Positions 25,386 to 34,801 of a stretch of DNA of 64,000 bases are shown one piece after another (position 1 is the first letter of the stretch; the number at the start of each line of letters is the position of its first letter). The position numbers were made by a program, and so were the translations under genes. The notes beneath the pieces were generated by a model, which worked only from the letters and a program-made list of their open reading frames with translations, was not told the DNA's origin and ran no database searches. Location: positions 60,605-124,604 of the forward strand of contig NZ_LGLN01000029.1 in assembly GCF_001293775.1 (NCBI RefSeq), in the 5' to 3' direction. The DNA comes from Pseudomonas syringae pv. cilantro. GTDB taxonomy: Bacteria > Pseudomonadota > Gammaproteobacteria > Pseudomonadales > Pseudomonadaceae.

Positions 25386-26381
25386 TCAGGCCTCGTGTAT
25401 GCGTTGCTTGAAGGCCCGCACGATGGCGTGCACGCCCGGCTGGTAATCATCCTTCTCGATAGCGGCCAACGCCAGTTGCAACGCCTTGTCGGCGATCAAC
25501 TGATGTTGCTGGGCCATGGCATTGACCGGCAGCGGTAGAAAGTCCAGCAGTTGCGTGTCACCGAACGTGCCCAAATGCAGCTGGGTTGAGTTCAGCGCCT
25601 GACTTTGCAACACATCGAACACGCCTTGCAGCAGCACGTAGGAGGTGGTGATCAGGGCGTCGGGAAAACGCCCGTCGCGTTGCAGCATCTCGTTCATCAG
25701 GCGTTGCCCGCACTGGCGGCTGAACGCTTCACCATGTTCGATGCTCGAGGTGCCGGTGAAACCCTCCAGCGCGTGCTCGAAACCGGCAGTCCGTGCCCGG
25801 CTGATACTCAGTTCCGGGCGGGCCCCCAGCAGCGCGATATGCCGTGGGCTGGTCTGTAACAAGCTGCGGGTAAGCTGCAGGCTGGCGTCATGGTCATCGC
25901 TGACCACCGAACAGAAAAACGCAGGGTCCATCTCCCGGTCGATGGCGATAATGGGCATGCCTTTGAGCTGTAAGTCACGATAGCTCTCGTCGCCGGGCGG
26001 CAGGCAACTGGCAACCAGCAGGGCATCACAGCGGCGCGCGCGGAAAAGCTGCAACAGTTGCAGTTCGCTGACGGGGTCATCGTCGGAGCTGGCGATCAGC
26101 AATTGGTAGCCCAGGCTGCGAGCGCCTTGCTCGAGCAGTTTGGCGATGCGGGCGTAGCTGGGGTTTTCCAGATCCGGAAGGATGAAGCCCAGGGTTTTAC
26201 TGTGCCGGCTGCGCAGGCCCGCCGCTTGAGGGTTGGGTCGGAAGTTGTGCTGCTCGACGACTGCTTTGACGCGCTCGACCGTTGCCGGGCTGATGCGCTG
26301 TTGTTCGGCCTTGCCGTTGATCACATAGCTGGCCGTGGTCACGGAAACACCCGCCAGACGTGCAATATCGCTCAGTTTCAC
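25386..26381 (-). CDS. fruR: Catabolite repressor/activator Cra (FruR), LacI family
   Basis: A 331-aa LacI-type regulator. The N-terminal HTH begins MKLSDIARLAGVSVTTASYVINGKAEQ, and a hinge and periplasmic-binding-protein-like core follow. In Pseudomonas this protein controls the fructose PTS operon and responds to fructose 1-phosphate made by FruB/FruA. It is divergent from fruBKA across a 341-bp spacer that contains a perfect 12-bp Cra operator at 26571. Its gene is followed directly by tatD. Confidence 0.94.
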   Translation of the reverse strand: MKLSDIARLAGVSVTTASYVINGKAEQQRISPATVERVKAVVEQHNFRPNPQAAGLRSRHSKTLGFILPDLENPSYARIAKLLEQGARSLGYQLLIASSDDDPVSELQLLQLFRARRCDALLVASCLPPGDESYRDLQLKGMPIIAIDREMDPAFFCSVVSDDHDASLQLTRSLLQTSPRHIALLGARPELSISRARTAGFEHALEGFTGTSSIEHGEAFSRQCGQRLMNEMLQRDGRFPDALITTSYVLLQGVFDVLQSQALNSTQLHLGTFGDTQLLDFLPLPVNAMAQQHQLIADKALQLALAAIEKDDYQPGVHAIVRAFKQRIHEA

Positions 26382-26462
26382 CCCGGAGTTTCCTTTAGTT
26401 AGGTGCGTGGATCAGGAAAATCGAATTATTGTTGATGTGACGGTGATCTTTACACCAGACCG

Positions 26463-26475
26463 TAGGAAATTCCTA
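26463..26475. repeat. Palindrome TAGGAA-A-TTCCTA in the fruR-fruB spacer
   Basis: A perfect 6+1+6 inverted repeat 82 bp upstream of fruR. A partial partner, TCCTAC, is at 26511-26516. The role is unknown; possible regulator site for fruR. Confidence 0.5.
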
Positions 26476-26570
26476 AGTGCTTCAAGTTTTTTGGGAAGTC
26501 TCCTACAACGATTGTGCGGCTGGGCTTCAATGAATCCGCAGAATCGAGTAACGTGCCGGGCAATTATAGA

Positions 26571-26582
26571 TTAAACGTTTCA
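26571..26582. promoter_or_regulatory. Cra/FruR operator TTAAACGTTTCA
   Basis: It matches exactly the site reported for Cra of Pseudomonas putida upstream of fruB. It is 141 bp before the fruB ATG and 190 bp from fruR, on the expected side of the operon. Confidence 0.85.
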
Positions 26583-26722
26583 GCACGCCTGTTGTCTGCT
26601 GCAATCCAGACGAAAGCGATGTCCGATAGGTATCGCTTCATTTTCCCAAGCTGTCGATCATTCATGGTCGTCATTAAAACAAGAATCAGGTGGCGCCTTG
26701 GCGCCGCACAGGAGTCAAGGCA

Positions 26723-29590
26723 ATGCTCGAACTTACTCTGGAGCAAATATCCATGGCCCAGTCGGCTGTGGATAAGACTGCCGCACTTAAGCTGCTTGCC
26801 GACCACCTGGTCGCCGATGGTCTGGTAGCAGAAGGCTACCTCACTGGACTGATGAACCGTGAGCAGCAAGGCTCGACCTTTCTCGGTCAGGGCATCGCCA
26901 TCCCCCACGGTACACCCGAAACCCGCGACCTGGTGTTCACCACTGGCGTGCGCCTGATGCAATTCCCTGAGGGCGTGGATTGGGGCAATGGCCAGATCGT
27001 TTACCTGGCGATCGGCATCGCGGCCAAATCCGACGAGCATTTGCGCCTGCTGCAATTGCTGACCCGCGCGCTGGGTGAAGAAGATCTCGGCCCGGCGCTG
27101 CGTGAGGCGAAAACCGCCGAAGACCTGTTGCAACTGCTGCAGGGCGCGCCGCAGGAACTGGCGCTCGACGCGCAGATGATCAGCCTCGGCGTTTCGGCCG
27201 ACGATTTTGAAGAGCTGGTGTGGCGCGGCGCACGTCTGTTGCGCAAGGCCGATTGTGTGAGCAATGGTTTTGCCGCCGTGCTGCAGCAGGTTGAAGCGCT
27301 GTCGCTGGGCGATGGTCTGTGGTGGCTGCACAGCGAACAGACCGTGAAGCGTCCCGGTCTGGCGTTCGTCACGCCGGACAAACCGATTCGTTATCTGGGC
27401 CAGCCATTGACCGGCCTGTTCTGCCTGGCCAGCCTGGGTGAAGCGCACCAGGCGCTGCTCGAGCGTCTGTGCCTGCTGCTGATCGAAGGTCGCGGCCATG
27501 AACTGGGCCACGCCACCAACAGCCGTGCGGTGCTGGAAGCGCTGGGCGGCGAATTGCCTGCCGAGTGGCCGACCCGCCAGATTCAACTGGCCAATGCCCA
27601 CGGCCTGCATGCCCGCCCGGCCAAGATCCTGGCGCAACTGGCCAAGGAGTTCGACGGCGAAATCCGCATGCGTGTGCTGGAGACCGGCGAAGCTGCGGTG
27701 TCGGCCAAGAGCTTGAGCAAGCTGCTCAGCCTCGGCGCTCGTCGTGGCCAGACGCTGGAATTCATCGCTGAACCGACGATTGCTGCCGACGCGCTGCCTG
27801 CGCTGATTGCTGCGGTGGAGCAGGGGTTGGGTGAAGAAGTCGAACCCTTGCCTGCGGTTTCCGAACCTCAGGCCGCGCCAACGCCTGCCGCTGTCGCCAA
27901 ACCGCTTAGTGCGCCGGCGTCAGGCAGTGTGTTACAGGCTGTGTCGGCATCGCCCGGCATCGCCGTCGGCCCGGCGCACGTACAAGTGTTGCAGGCCTTC
28001 GATTACCCGCAAAAGGGCGAATCGGTCGCGGCCGAGCGTGAGCGTCTGCACAGCGCCATTGGCGAAGTGCGCCGTGACATTGAGAACCTGATTCAGCGCA
28101 GCAAATCCAAGGCCATCCGCGAAATCTTCATCACCCACCAGGAGATGCTCGAAGACCCGGAACTGACCCGCGAGGTCGAGCAGCGCCTGAACGACAACGA
28201 AAGCGCCGCGGCGGCGTGGTCAGCTGTCATCGAAGCGGCCGCCGTTCAGCAGGAACAACTGAAAGATGCGTTGCTGGCCGAGCGCGCGGCCGACCTGCGT
28301 GACGTGGGGCGCCGTGTGCTGGCGCAGATCTGCGGCGTTGAAACCGTGGCTGCGCCGGACGAACCCTACATTCTGGTGATGGATGAAGTCGGTCCGTCCG
28401 ACGTCGCGCGTCTTGATCCGGCCCAGGTGGCCGGCATTCTGACCGCTCGCGGCGGCGCGACTGCGCACAGCGCCATTGTCGCCCGTGCGCTGGGCATTCC
28501 GGCGCTGGTCGGTGCCGGTGACGAAGTGTTGCTGCTCAAACCAGGCACGGTGCTGCTGCTCGACAGCCAGCGCGGCCGCCTGACCGTTGCGCCTGACGAA
28601 GCGACCTTGCAGCGCGCGGTTCAGGATCGTGATGCTCGCGAGGAGCGCCTGAAAGCCGCAGCCGCCGCGCGCATGGAGCCCGCCGTGACACGAGACGGCC
28701 ACGCGGTCGAAGTCTTCGCTAACATTGGCGACAGCACCGGCACTCCGGCTGCTGTAGAGCAGGGCGCTGAAGGCGTTGGGCTGCTGCGCACCGAATTGCT
28801 GTTCATGGCGCATTCCCAGGCACCCGATGAAGCGACGCAGGAAGCCGAATATCGCCGCGTCCTGACTGACCTCGGCGGGCGTCCGCTGGTGGTGCGCACG
28901 CTCGATGTCGGCGGTGACAAGCCGTTGCCGTACTGGCCGATCGACAAGGAAGAAAACCCGTTTCTCGGGGTTCGCGGCATCCGTCTGACGCTGCAACGCC
29001 CGGACGTCATGGAAAGCCAGCTGCGCGCGCTGTTGCGTTCGGCTGACAGCGGCCCGTTGCGCATCATGTTCCCGATGATTGGCACCCTTGAAGAATGGCG
29101 TCAGGCACGCGACATGACCGAGCGGCTGCGCAAGGAAATCCCGGTCAGCGACCTGCAACTGGGCATCATGATCGAGGTGCCGTCGGCCGCGCTGATTGCG
29201 CCGGTACTGGCCAGGGAAGTGGACTTCTTCAGCATCGGCACCAACGACCTGACCCAATACACGATGGCCATCGACCGCGGCCATCCGACGCTGTCGGCGC
29301 AGGCGGACGGGCTGCACCCTTCGGTGCTGCAGTTGATCGACATGACCGTGCGTGCCGCGCATGCCAATGGCAAATGGGTGGGCGTCTGCGGCGAGCTGGC
29401 GGCTGATCCGCTGGCCGTGCCGATTCTGGTCGGGCTGGGCGTGGATGAATTGAGTGTGTCGGCGCGCAGCATTGGCGAGGTCAAGGCCTGCGTGCGTGAA
29501 CTGACCCTGAGCACTGCTCAGCAACTGGCGCAAAACGCGCTGACGGCGGGCAGCGCTGCCGAAGTCCGTGCCCTTGTGGAGGCCTTGTAA
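26723..29590 (+). CDS. fruB: Fructose PTS multiphosphoryl transfer protein EIIA-HPr-EI
   Basis: A 955-aa fusion that carries phosphate from PEP to fructose. Domains in order: EIIA(Fru) with active His62 (IAIPHGTPE), an intermediate region, HPr with His296 (NAHGLHARPAKIL), an Ala/Pro linker near 375-400, and enzyme I with His582 (GGATAHSAIVARALG) and the PEP-binding C-terminal half (GTNDLTQYTMAIDRG). The start at 26723 follows AGGAG and fits EIIA; the 11 upstream residues in frame are rejected. First gene of fruBKA. Its stop shares a base with the fruK ATG. Confidence 0.96.
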   Translation: MLELTLEQISMAQSAVDKTAALKLLADHLVADGLVAEGYLTGLMNREQQGSTFLGQGIAIPHGTPETRDLVFTTGVRLMQFPEGVDWGNGQIVYLAIGIAAKSDEHLRLLQLLTRALGEEDLGPALREAKTAEDLLQLLQGAPQELALDAQMISLGVSADDFEELVWRGARLLRKADCVSNGFAAVLQQVEALSLGDGLWWLHSEQTVKRPGLAFVTPDKPIRYLGQPLTGLFCLASLGEAHQALLERLCLLLIEGRGHELGHATNSRAVLEALGGELPAEWPTRQIQLANAHGLHARPAKILAQLAKEFDGEIRMRVLETGEAAVSAKSLSKLLSLGARRGQTLEFIAEPTIAADALPALIAAVEQGLGEEVEPLPAVSEPQAAPTPAAVAKPLSAPASGSVLQAVSASPGIAVGPAHVQVLQAFDYPQKGESVAAERERLHSAIGEVRRDIENLIQRSKSKAIREIFITHQEMLEDPELTREVEQRLNDNESAAAAWSAVIEAAAVQQEQLKDALLAERAADLRDVGRRVLAQICGVETVAAPDEPYILVMDEVGPSDVARLDPAQVAGILTARGGATAHSAIVARALGIPALVGAGDEVLLLKPGTVLLLDSQRGRLTVAPDEATLQRAVQDRDAREERLKAAAAARMEPAVTRDGHAVEVFANIGDSTGTPAAVEQGAEGVGLLRTELLFMAHSQAPDEATQEAEYRRVLTDLGGRPLVVRTLDVGGDKPLPYWPIDKEENPFLGVRGIRLTLQRPDVMESQLRALLRSADSGPLRIMFPMIGTLEEWRQARDMTERLRKEIPVSDLQLGIMIEVPSAALIAPVLAREVDFFSIGTNDLTQYTMAIDRGHPTLSAQADGLHPSVLQLIDMTVRAAHANGKWVGVCGELAADPLAVPILVGLGVDELSVSARSIGEVKACVRELTLSTAQQLAQNALTAGSAAEVRALVEAL

Positions 29591-30531
29591 TGGCGAAGAT
29601 TCTTACTCTGACCATGAACCCGGCGCTGGACCTGACGGTGCAGTTGGGGCAAATGGAGCTGGGGCAGGTCAACCGCAGCAATGCGATGCTGACTCACGCC
29701 GCAGGCAAAGGGCTCAACGTGGCGCAGGTGCTGGCTGACCTCGGCCACGACCTGACGGTTGCCGGTTTTCTCGGCGTCGACAATCAGCAAGCGTTCGAAG
29801 CGTTGTTCGAGCGGCGCAACTTTGTCGACGAGTTCGTGCGTGTGCCGGGCGAAACCCGCAGCAACATCAAGCTGGCCGAAGGCAGTGGCCGCATCACCGA
29901 CCTCAACGGCCCCGGCCCTCAGGTCAGTGAAGAGGCGCAGCAAGCCCTGTTTGCGCGCGTTCAGCAGATCGCCGCGGGTTTCGATGTGGTGGTGGTGGCA
30001 GGCAGTCTGCCGCGTGGCGTCACACCCGAGTGGTTGCAGAAGCTGTTGCTGATGCTCAAGGACCTCGGCCTGAAAGTGGCGCTGGACAGCAGCGGTCTGG
30101 CCTTGCGCGCCGGTCTGGCCGCCGGGCCGTGGCTGATCAAACCCAACACCGAAGAGCTGGCCGACGCGCTCGACGCGCCGATCATTTCCATCGCGGCACA
30201 AGCCGAAGCGGCGACGCGTCTGCACGCTCAGGGCATCGAGCATGTGGTGATCTCCCAGGGTTCCGAAGGCGTGCACTGGTTCAGTCCGAACCTGGCACTG
30301 CATTCGCTGCCGCCCAAGGTCACGGTTGCCAGCACTGTCGGTGCAGGCGATTCGCTGCTGGCGGGCATGGTCCACGGCCTGATCGGCGGTCACGATCCAC
30401 AGAAAACCCTGCGCACCGCCACGGCCATCGCGGCCATGGCCGTGACCCAGATCGGTTTCGGCATCACCGATGCCGCCCAACTCAAACGGCTTGAAGGCGG
30501 CGTCACGGTACGCAGCCTGACAGAACAATAA
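29590..30531 (+). CDS. fruK: 1-phosphofructokinase
   Basis: A 313-aa PfkB-family kinase that converts fructose 1-phosphate to fructose 1,6-bisphosphate. PfkB signatures are present: AAGKGLNVAQVLADLG near the N-terminus and the catalytic TVGAGDSLLAGM near residue 252. It overlaps fruB by one base (TAATG). Since fructose 1-phosphate is the Cra effector, its activity also resets the operon. Confidence 0.96.
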   Translation: MAKILTLTMNPALDLTVQLGQMELGQVNRSNAMLTHAAGKGLNVAQVLADLGHDLTVAGFLGVDNQQAFEALFERRNFVDEFVRVPGETRSNIKLAEGSGRITDLNGPGPQVSEEAQQALFARVQQIAAGFDVVVVAGSLPRGVTPEWLQKLLLMLKDLGLKVALDSSGLALRAGLAAGPWLIKPNTEELADALDAPIISIAAQAEAATRLHAQGIEHVVISQGSEGVHWFSPNLALHSLPPKVTVASTVGAGDSLLAGMVHGLIGGHDPQKTLRTATAIAAMAVTQIGFGITDAAQLKRLEGGVTVRSLTEQ

Positions 30532-30543
30532 GAGAGGATCGTC

Positions 30544-32286
30544 ATGAAGTTAGCCATAGTCACGGCCTGCCCGAGCGGCAAGGTCAGCAGCGTACTCAGC
30601 GCACGATTGCTCGAAGCGGCCGCACTGCGTCAGGGCTGGGAAACCAGCGTCGAAATCATCGACCCCAACAAGGCTGATCAGCAGCTCTCGCCTGAAGATA
30701 TCCAGGCCGCTGATCTGGTGCTGGTGGTCAATACCGGTCCGGTGGACCTCAGCCGCTTCGTCGGCAAGCGCCTGTTTCAGGACTCGCCTGCGCATGCGCT
30801 GCAGGACGTCGACGGTTTTCTGCAGCGCGCTGCGAAAGAAGCACAAGTGCATGTCGCCACGCAGGCTGTCGCACCGCAAGCCGTCAGCAGTGCCGGCGCG
30901 CAACCGCGTATCGTGGCGATCACGGCCTGTCCGACCGGCGTGGCGCACACGTTCATGGCCGCCGAGGCGATTCAGCAGGCCGCCAAGCGCCTGAATTACG
31001 ATTTGCAGGTCGAGACCCAGGGCTCGGTCGGCGCGCGCAACCCGCTCAGCCCTCAGGCGATTGCCGAGGCTGACGTGGTGCTGCTGGCTGCCGACATCGA
31101 GGTCAATACAGACCGCTTTGCCGGCAAGAAAATCTACCGCTGTGGCACCGGGATTGCGCTGAAGCAATCCGAAGCCACCTTGAAAAAGGCGCTGGCGGAG
31201 GGCCAGGTCGAATCTGACTCGACCGCTGCCAAGTCGCCCGCCCGCCATGAGAAAACAGGGGTCTACAAGCATTTGCTGACCGGCGTGTCGTTCATGCTGC
31301 CGATGGTGGTTGCCGGTGGTTTGCTGATCGCGCTGTCATTCGTGTTCGGCATTACTGCATTCAAGGAGCCGGGCACGCTGGCTGCGGCGTTGATGCAGAT
31401 TGGCGGTGAAGCGGCATTCAAACTGATGGTGCCGTTGCTGGCCGGTTACATCGCCTATTCCATCGCTGACCGTCCGGGGCTGGCGCCGGGGATGATCGGT
31501 GGTTTGCTGGCGAGCACGCTGGGGGCCGGTTTCATCGGCGGTATCGTCGCGGGGTTTCTGGCCGGTTACAGCGCCGCCGCGATCAATCGCTATGCGCGTC
31601 TGCCGGCCAGCGTCGAAGCGCTCAAGCCGATTCTGATCATCCCCTTGCTGTCGAGTCTGTTCACCGGTCTGGTGATGATCTACGTGGTCGGCAAGCCAGT
31701 AGCCGGGATGCTTGAAGCGCTGACCCACTTCCTCGACAGCATGGGCACTACCAACGCGATTCTGTTGGGCGTGGTGCTGGGCGCGATGATGTGCGTCGAC
31801 CTCGGTGGGCCGATCAACAAGGCGTCTTATGCGTTCTCGGTCGGCCTGCTGGCTTCGCAGAGCTACGCGCCGATGGCGACTGCCATGGCTGCCGGCATGG
31901 TGCCGCCCATCGGTATGGGCATCGCCACCATTCTGGCCCGTCGCAAATTCGCCCAGAGCGAGCGTGAGGCCGGCAAGGCTGCCTTCGTGCTGGGGCTGTG
32001 CTTCATTTCGGAAGGCGCGATTCCATTCGCTGCCAAGGACCCGTTGCGGGTGATTCCGGCCAGTGTCGTCGGTGGCGCGCTGACCGGCGCCTTGTCGATG
32101 TACTTCGGTTGCAAACTGATGGCGCCCCACGGTGGCCTGTTCGTGATGCTGATCCCGAACGCCATCAACCATGCGCTGCTTTATCTGTTGGCGATTGTCG
32201 CCGGTAGTCTGCTGACCGGCGTGGTGTACGCGCTGATCAAGCGCCCGGAGCCTGCCGAGATGGAAGTGGCGCCCGCCAGCGCCTGA
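30544..32286 (+). CDS. fruA: Fructose PTS transporter EIIB'BC
   Basis: A 580-aa permease. It has a degenerate N-terminal EIIB' domain (TACPSGKVSSVLSARLLE, Cys9), a functional EIIB domain with phospho-Cys129 (ITACPTGVAHTFMAAEAI) and a membrane EIIC domain from about residue 235, with the substrate region GGPINKASYAFSVGLL and GAIPFAAKDPLRVIP. Last gene of the fru operon. It completes uptake and phosphorylation of fructose to fructose 1-phosphate. Confidence 0.96.
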   Translation: MKLAIVTACPSGKVSSVLSARLLEAAALRQGWETSVEIIDPNKADQQLSPEDIQAADLVLVVNTGPVDLSRFVGKRLFQDSPAHALQDVDGFLQRAAKEAQVHVATQAVAPQAVSSAGAQPRIVAITACPTGVAHTFMAAEAIQQAAKRLNYDLQVETQGSVGARNPLSPQAIAEADVVLLAADIEVNTDRFAGKKIYRCGTGIALKQSEATLKKALAEGQVESDSTAAKSPARHEKTGVYKHLLTGVSFMLPMVVAGGLLIALSFVFGITAFKEPGTLAAALMQIGGEAAFKLMVPLLAGYIAYSIADRPGLAPGMIGGLLASTLGAGFIGGIVAGFLAGYSAAAINRYARLPASVEALKPILIIPLLSSLFTGLVMIYVVGKPVAGMLEALTHFLDSMGTTNAILLGVVLGAMMCVDLGGPINKASYAFSVGLLASQSYAPMATAMAAGMVPPIGMGIATILARRKFAQSEREAGKAAFVLGLCFISEGAIPFAAKDPLRVIPASVVGGALTGALSMYFGCKLMAPHGGLFVMLIPNAINHALLYLLAIVAGSLLTGVVYALIKRPEPAEMEVAPASA

Positions 32287-32313
32287 TCCGCTCCCGGTCT
32301 CTGACGCAAGCCC

Positions 32314-33492
32314 TCAGCGTGCCAGCGCGAGGGCAACCCCCTGGCCACCGCCGATGCACAGCGTGGCCAGGCCTTTTTTCGCATCACGCCTGATCATTTC
32401 GTGCAGCAGGGTGACCAACACGCGGCAGCCTGACGCGCCAATCGGGTGACCGATGGCGATGGCTCCGCCATTGACGTTGAGTTTCTGCGGGTCCAGCCCT
32501 AATTCCTTGCCCACCGACAATGACTGCGCGGCGAACGCTTCGTTGGCTTCGATCAGGTCCAGTTCGTCCAGCGACCAGCCGGCCTTGTCCAGGCAGCGGC
32601 GGGTGGCGCTGACCGGGCCGATGCCCATGATTGCCGGGTCTACGCCTGCGTTGGCATACGCGGCGACACGTGCCAGCACCGGCAGGCCCAACTGCTCGGC
32701 CCTGGCTGCGCTCATCAGCATCACGGCGGCAGCGCCGTCATTGAGCGACGAGGCGTTACCGGCGGTGACGGTGCCGTCTTTTTTGAACGCAGGTTTGAGT
32801 TTACTCAGTGTCTCGGCGGTAGTGCCGGCGCGGGGCTGCTCGTCGACCGCGAAAGACAGCGGGTCACCCTTGCGCTGCGGGATCAGGATCGGGGTGATTT
32901 CGTCGGCAAAGCGCCCGGCTTCGATGGCGGCAATCGCCTTTTGCTGCGACAGCGCGGCGAAGGCATCCTGTGCTTCGCGGCTGATGTCGTATTTTTGCGC
33001 CAGATTTTCTGCAGTGATGCCCATGTGGTAATCGTTGAAGGCATCCCACAGGCCGTCACTGATCATCGTGTCGACCATTGTCGCGTGGCCCATGCGCAGG
33101 CCGGTTCGTGCGCCGGGCATGACGTAATTGGACAGGCTCATGTTTTCCTGTCCGCCAGCGATGATGATCTCGGCGTCACCGCAGCGAATCGCCTGAGCGG
33201 CCAGATGCAGCGCCTTGAGGCCTGAGCCGCAGACTTTGTTGAGGGTCATGGCCGGGACCGAAAAGGGCAGGCCGGCCTTGATGGCGGCCTGTCGCGCAGG
33301 GTTCTGCCCGGCACCTGCGGTGAGCACCTGGCCCATGATGACTTCGTCGACATGCGCGCCGTCCACGCCGGTTCTGGCCAGCAGCTCGCGGATGACCGCC
33401 GCGCCCAGGTCGACCGCTGGAACGGCCGCCAGTGAACCCTGGAAACTGCCCACGGCGGTGCGGGTCGCGGCAACGATAACGACGTCTTGCAT
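32314..33492 (-). CDS. Acetyl-CoA C-acetyltransferase (thiolase)
   Basis: A 392-aa type II thiolase. The nucleophilic cysteine lies in [13 protein letters not shown]. The second active-site histidine and cysteine are in [15 protein letters not shown] and [13 protein letters not shown]. The start at 33492 ([15 protein letters not shown]) has GAGGA at good spacing and is preferred over an ATG five codons upstream. Similar enzymes serve ketone, acetoacetate or beta-oxidation metabolism. No cotranscribed pathway genes are visible, so the symbol (atoB/phbA) is left open. Confidence 0.93.
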   Translation of the reverse strand: MQDVVIVAATRTAVGSFQGSLAAVPAVDLGAAVIRELLARTGVDGAHVDEVIMGQVLTAGAGQNPARQAAIKAGLPFSVPAMTLNKVCGSGLKALHLAAQAIRCGDAEIIIAGGQENMSLSNYVMPGARTGLRMGHATMVDTMISDGLWDAFNDYHMGITAENLAQKYDISREAQDAFAALSQQKAIAAIEAGRFADEITPILIPQRKGDPLSFAVDEQPRAGTTAETLSKLKPAFKKDGTVTAGNASSLNDGAAAVMLMSAARAEQLGLPVLARVAAYANAGVDPAIMGIGPVSATRRCLDKAGWSLDELDLIEANEAFAAQSLSVGKELGLDPQKLNVNGGAIAIGHPIGASGCRVLVTLLHEMIRRDAKKGLATLCIGGGQGVALALAR

Positions 33493-33599
33493 GGTGCTGA
33501 TCCTCATTGTTATTGAGGGCGCATGGTGGCACAGATAGCTCGGCAGGTTCCAACTGCGAACCGGTCAGTCACGTTTTGCAGCTGGCCTGCAAACGGGTT

Positions 33600-34481
33600 T
33601 CAAAGGCCCATGCGCCGCTTTGCGCGTTGTGCCGATCCGTCCCTTACCGCCCAGCGCAGTATCGGCGCGGTGGTGTTGACGCCGAGGCGGATCAAGCCGC
33701 GTTTCAACGGGCTCTGCGTGACATCGAGCATCTCGCTGGCCCAAACCGGCAGCAGCTCGATCCCGGCACGCATCATCAGCACGCCGAAGGGCTTTGCGAG
33801 CCAGTTGGGTGCCGGAGCATCCAGCAGCAGGCGCACTACCTCACGACTGCGGTCATCGCAGACCAGTTGCCCGCGAATGTTCGCCAGATAATCGGCGATA
33901 GCCTGTCGGCAGCGCGGCACGTGACGAGCGCCCAGCCGTTCGGCGACCAGAGCGGTCTCGGCGTAATACCGATCCTGGTCTACCGGCGACATCGCCGGGT
34001 TGTGATAACGCACATGCGCCGCGAGAAAACTGCTGACTTCGGCGACGTGCACCCAGGTCAGCAGGTCCGGGTCGCTGGCGGCGTAAGGGCGACCGTCAAG
34101 CGCCGTGCCGGTGACTTGCAGGTGGATGGCGCGCACCTTGTCGATCAGCCAGTTGGCGTCCTGTGTGGAGCCGTAGGTGGTGCCGGACAGAAACTGCCCG
34201 GTACGCCGCAGACGACCGAGCATGTCCTGCCGAAAACTGGAGTGATCCCAGATACCTGCCAGCGCCAGCGGATGCAGCGCTTGCAGCATCAAGGCGCTGA
34301 TGCCACCGACCAGCATGCTGGAGAAATCACTATGCACCTCCCAGCACACCGCCTGCGGACCAAAAAGACCGGGATCGCCCTTGGGGTTTTCCAGATCCAG
34401 CTGGCCGAGGGCGAGGCCGGTGAGGCTGATGACCTGAGTTTCGATGCGGGTACGAATGAATTCCATGTCGGGCTCGTGCAT
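33600..34481 (-). CDS. Oxygenase MpaB family protein (DUF2236)
   Basis: About 293 aa with the ER-bound oxygenase MpaB/B'/rubber-oxygenase fold, judged from WEVHSDFSSMLVGGISALMLQALHPLALAG near the N-terminus, HLQVTGTALDGRPY, YHNPAMSPVDQDRYYAE and the conserved Asp/His positions that would hold haem. Substrate unknown. The open frame continues upstream through REP repeats to 34760, which is certainly not coding; the first sensible starts are ATG 34481 (MHEPD) or 34466 (MEFIR). No good Shine-Dalgarno is visible at either. Confidence 0.8.
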   Translation of the reverse strand: MHEPDMEFIRTRIETQVISLTGLALGQLDLENPKGDPGLFGPQAVCWEVHSDFSSMLVGGISALMLQALHPLALAGIWDHSSFRQDMLGRLRRTGQFLSGTTYGSTQDANWLIDKVRAIHLQVTGTALDGRPYAASDPDLLTWVHVAEVSSFLAAHVRYHNPAMSPVDQDRYYAETALVAERLGARHVPRCRQAIADYLANIRGQLVCDDRSREVVRLLLDAPAPNWLAKPFGVLMMRAGIELLPVWASEMLDVTQSPLKRGLIRLGVNTTAPILRWAVRDGSAQRAKRRMGL

Positions 34482-34501
34482 CGGGAAGGGAAGTACGGCA
34501 G

Positions 34502-34740
34502 AGAAGCTTTTGCGGTAACGGATCGGGCGATGCTTCGCTCCCACAAGGAGAAGGTACGCGCGCTCCTGTGGGAGCGAACTTGTTCGCGAAAGGGTCGATA
34601 CATCCGCTAAAGGTGTACCTTCTGAAATAAAGCTTTCGCGGACAAGTCCGCTCCCACAAGGAGAGCTTACCTCCGCTAAAGATGTACCGTCTGAAATAAA
34701 GCTTTCGCGGACAAGCGAAGCGTCGCCCGGTCCGCCCTCA
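34502..34740. repeat. REP cluster with 44-bp direct repeat
   Basis: At least four REP-like units: GATGCTTCGCTCCCACAAGG (34529 on), an inverted unit TGGGAGCGAACTTGTTCGCG (34569 on), TTCGCGGACAAGTCCGCTCC (34635 on) and a truncated TTCGCGGACAAG (34704 on). A 44-bp stretch at 34603-34646 is repeated at 34672-34715 with two mismatches, each copy running into a REP palindrome. No gene in this spacer between MpaB and pgi. Confidence 0.85.
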
Positions 34741-34801
34741 CGGCCTTCGGCCAGAATCAAGAGCGAACGTTTGTAGCACGGAGCGTGTGGGGCGATTGCG
34801 C

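Noticed and set aside
34501..34760. N-terminal extension of the MpaB gene through the REP cluster
   Set aside because: The extension encodes translated REP palindromes (SGLVRESF twice) and is not part of the family.
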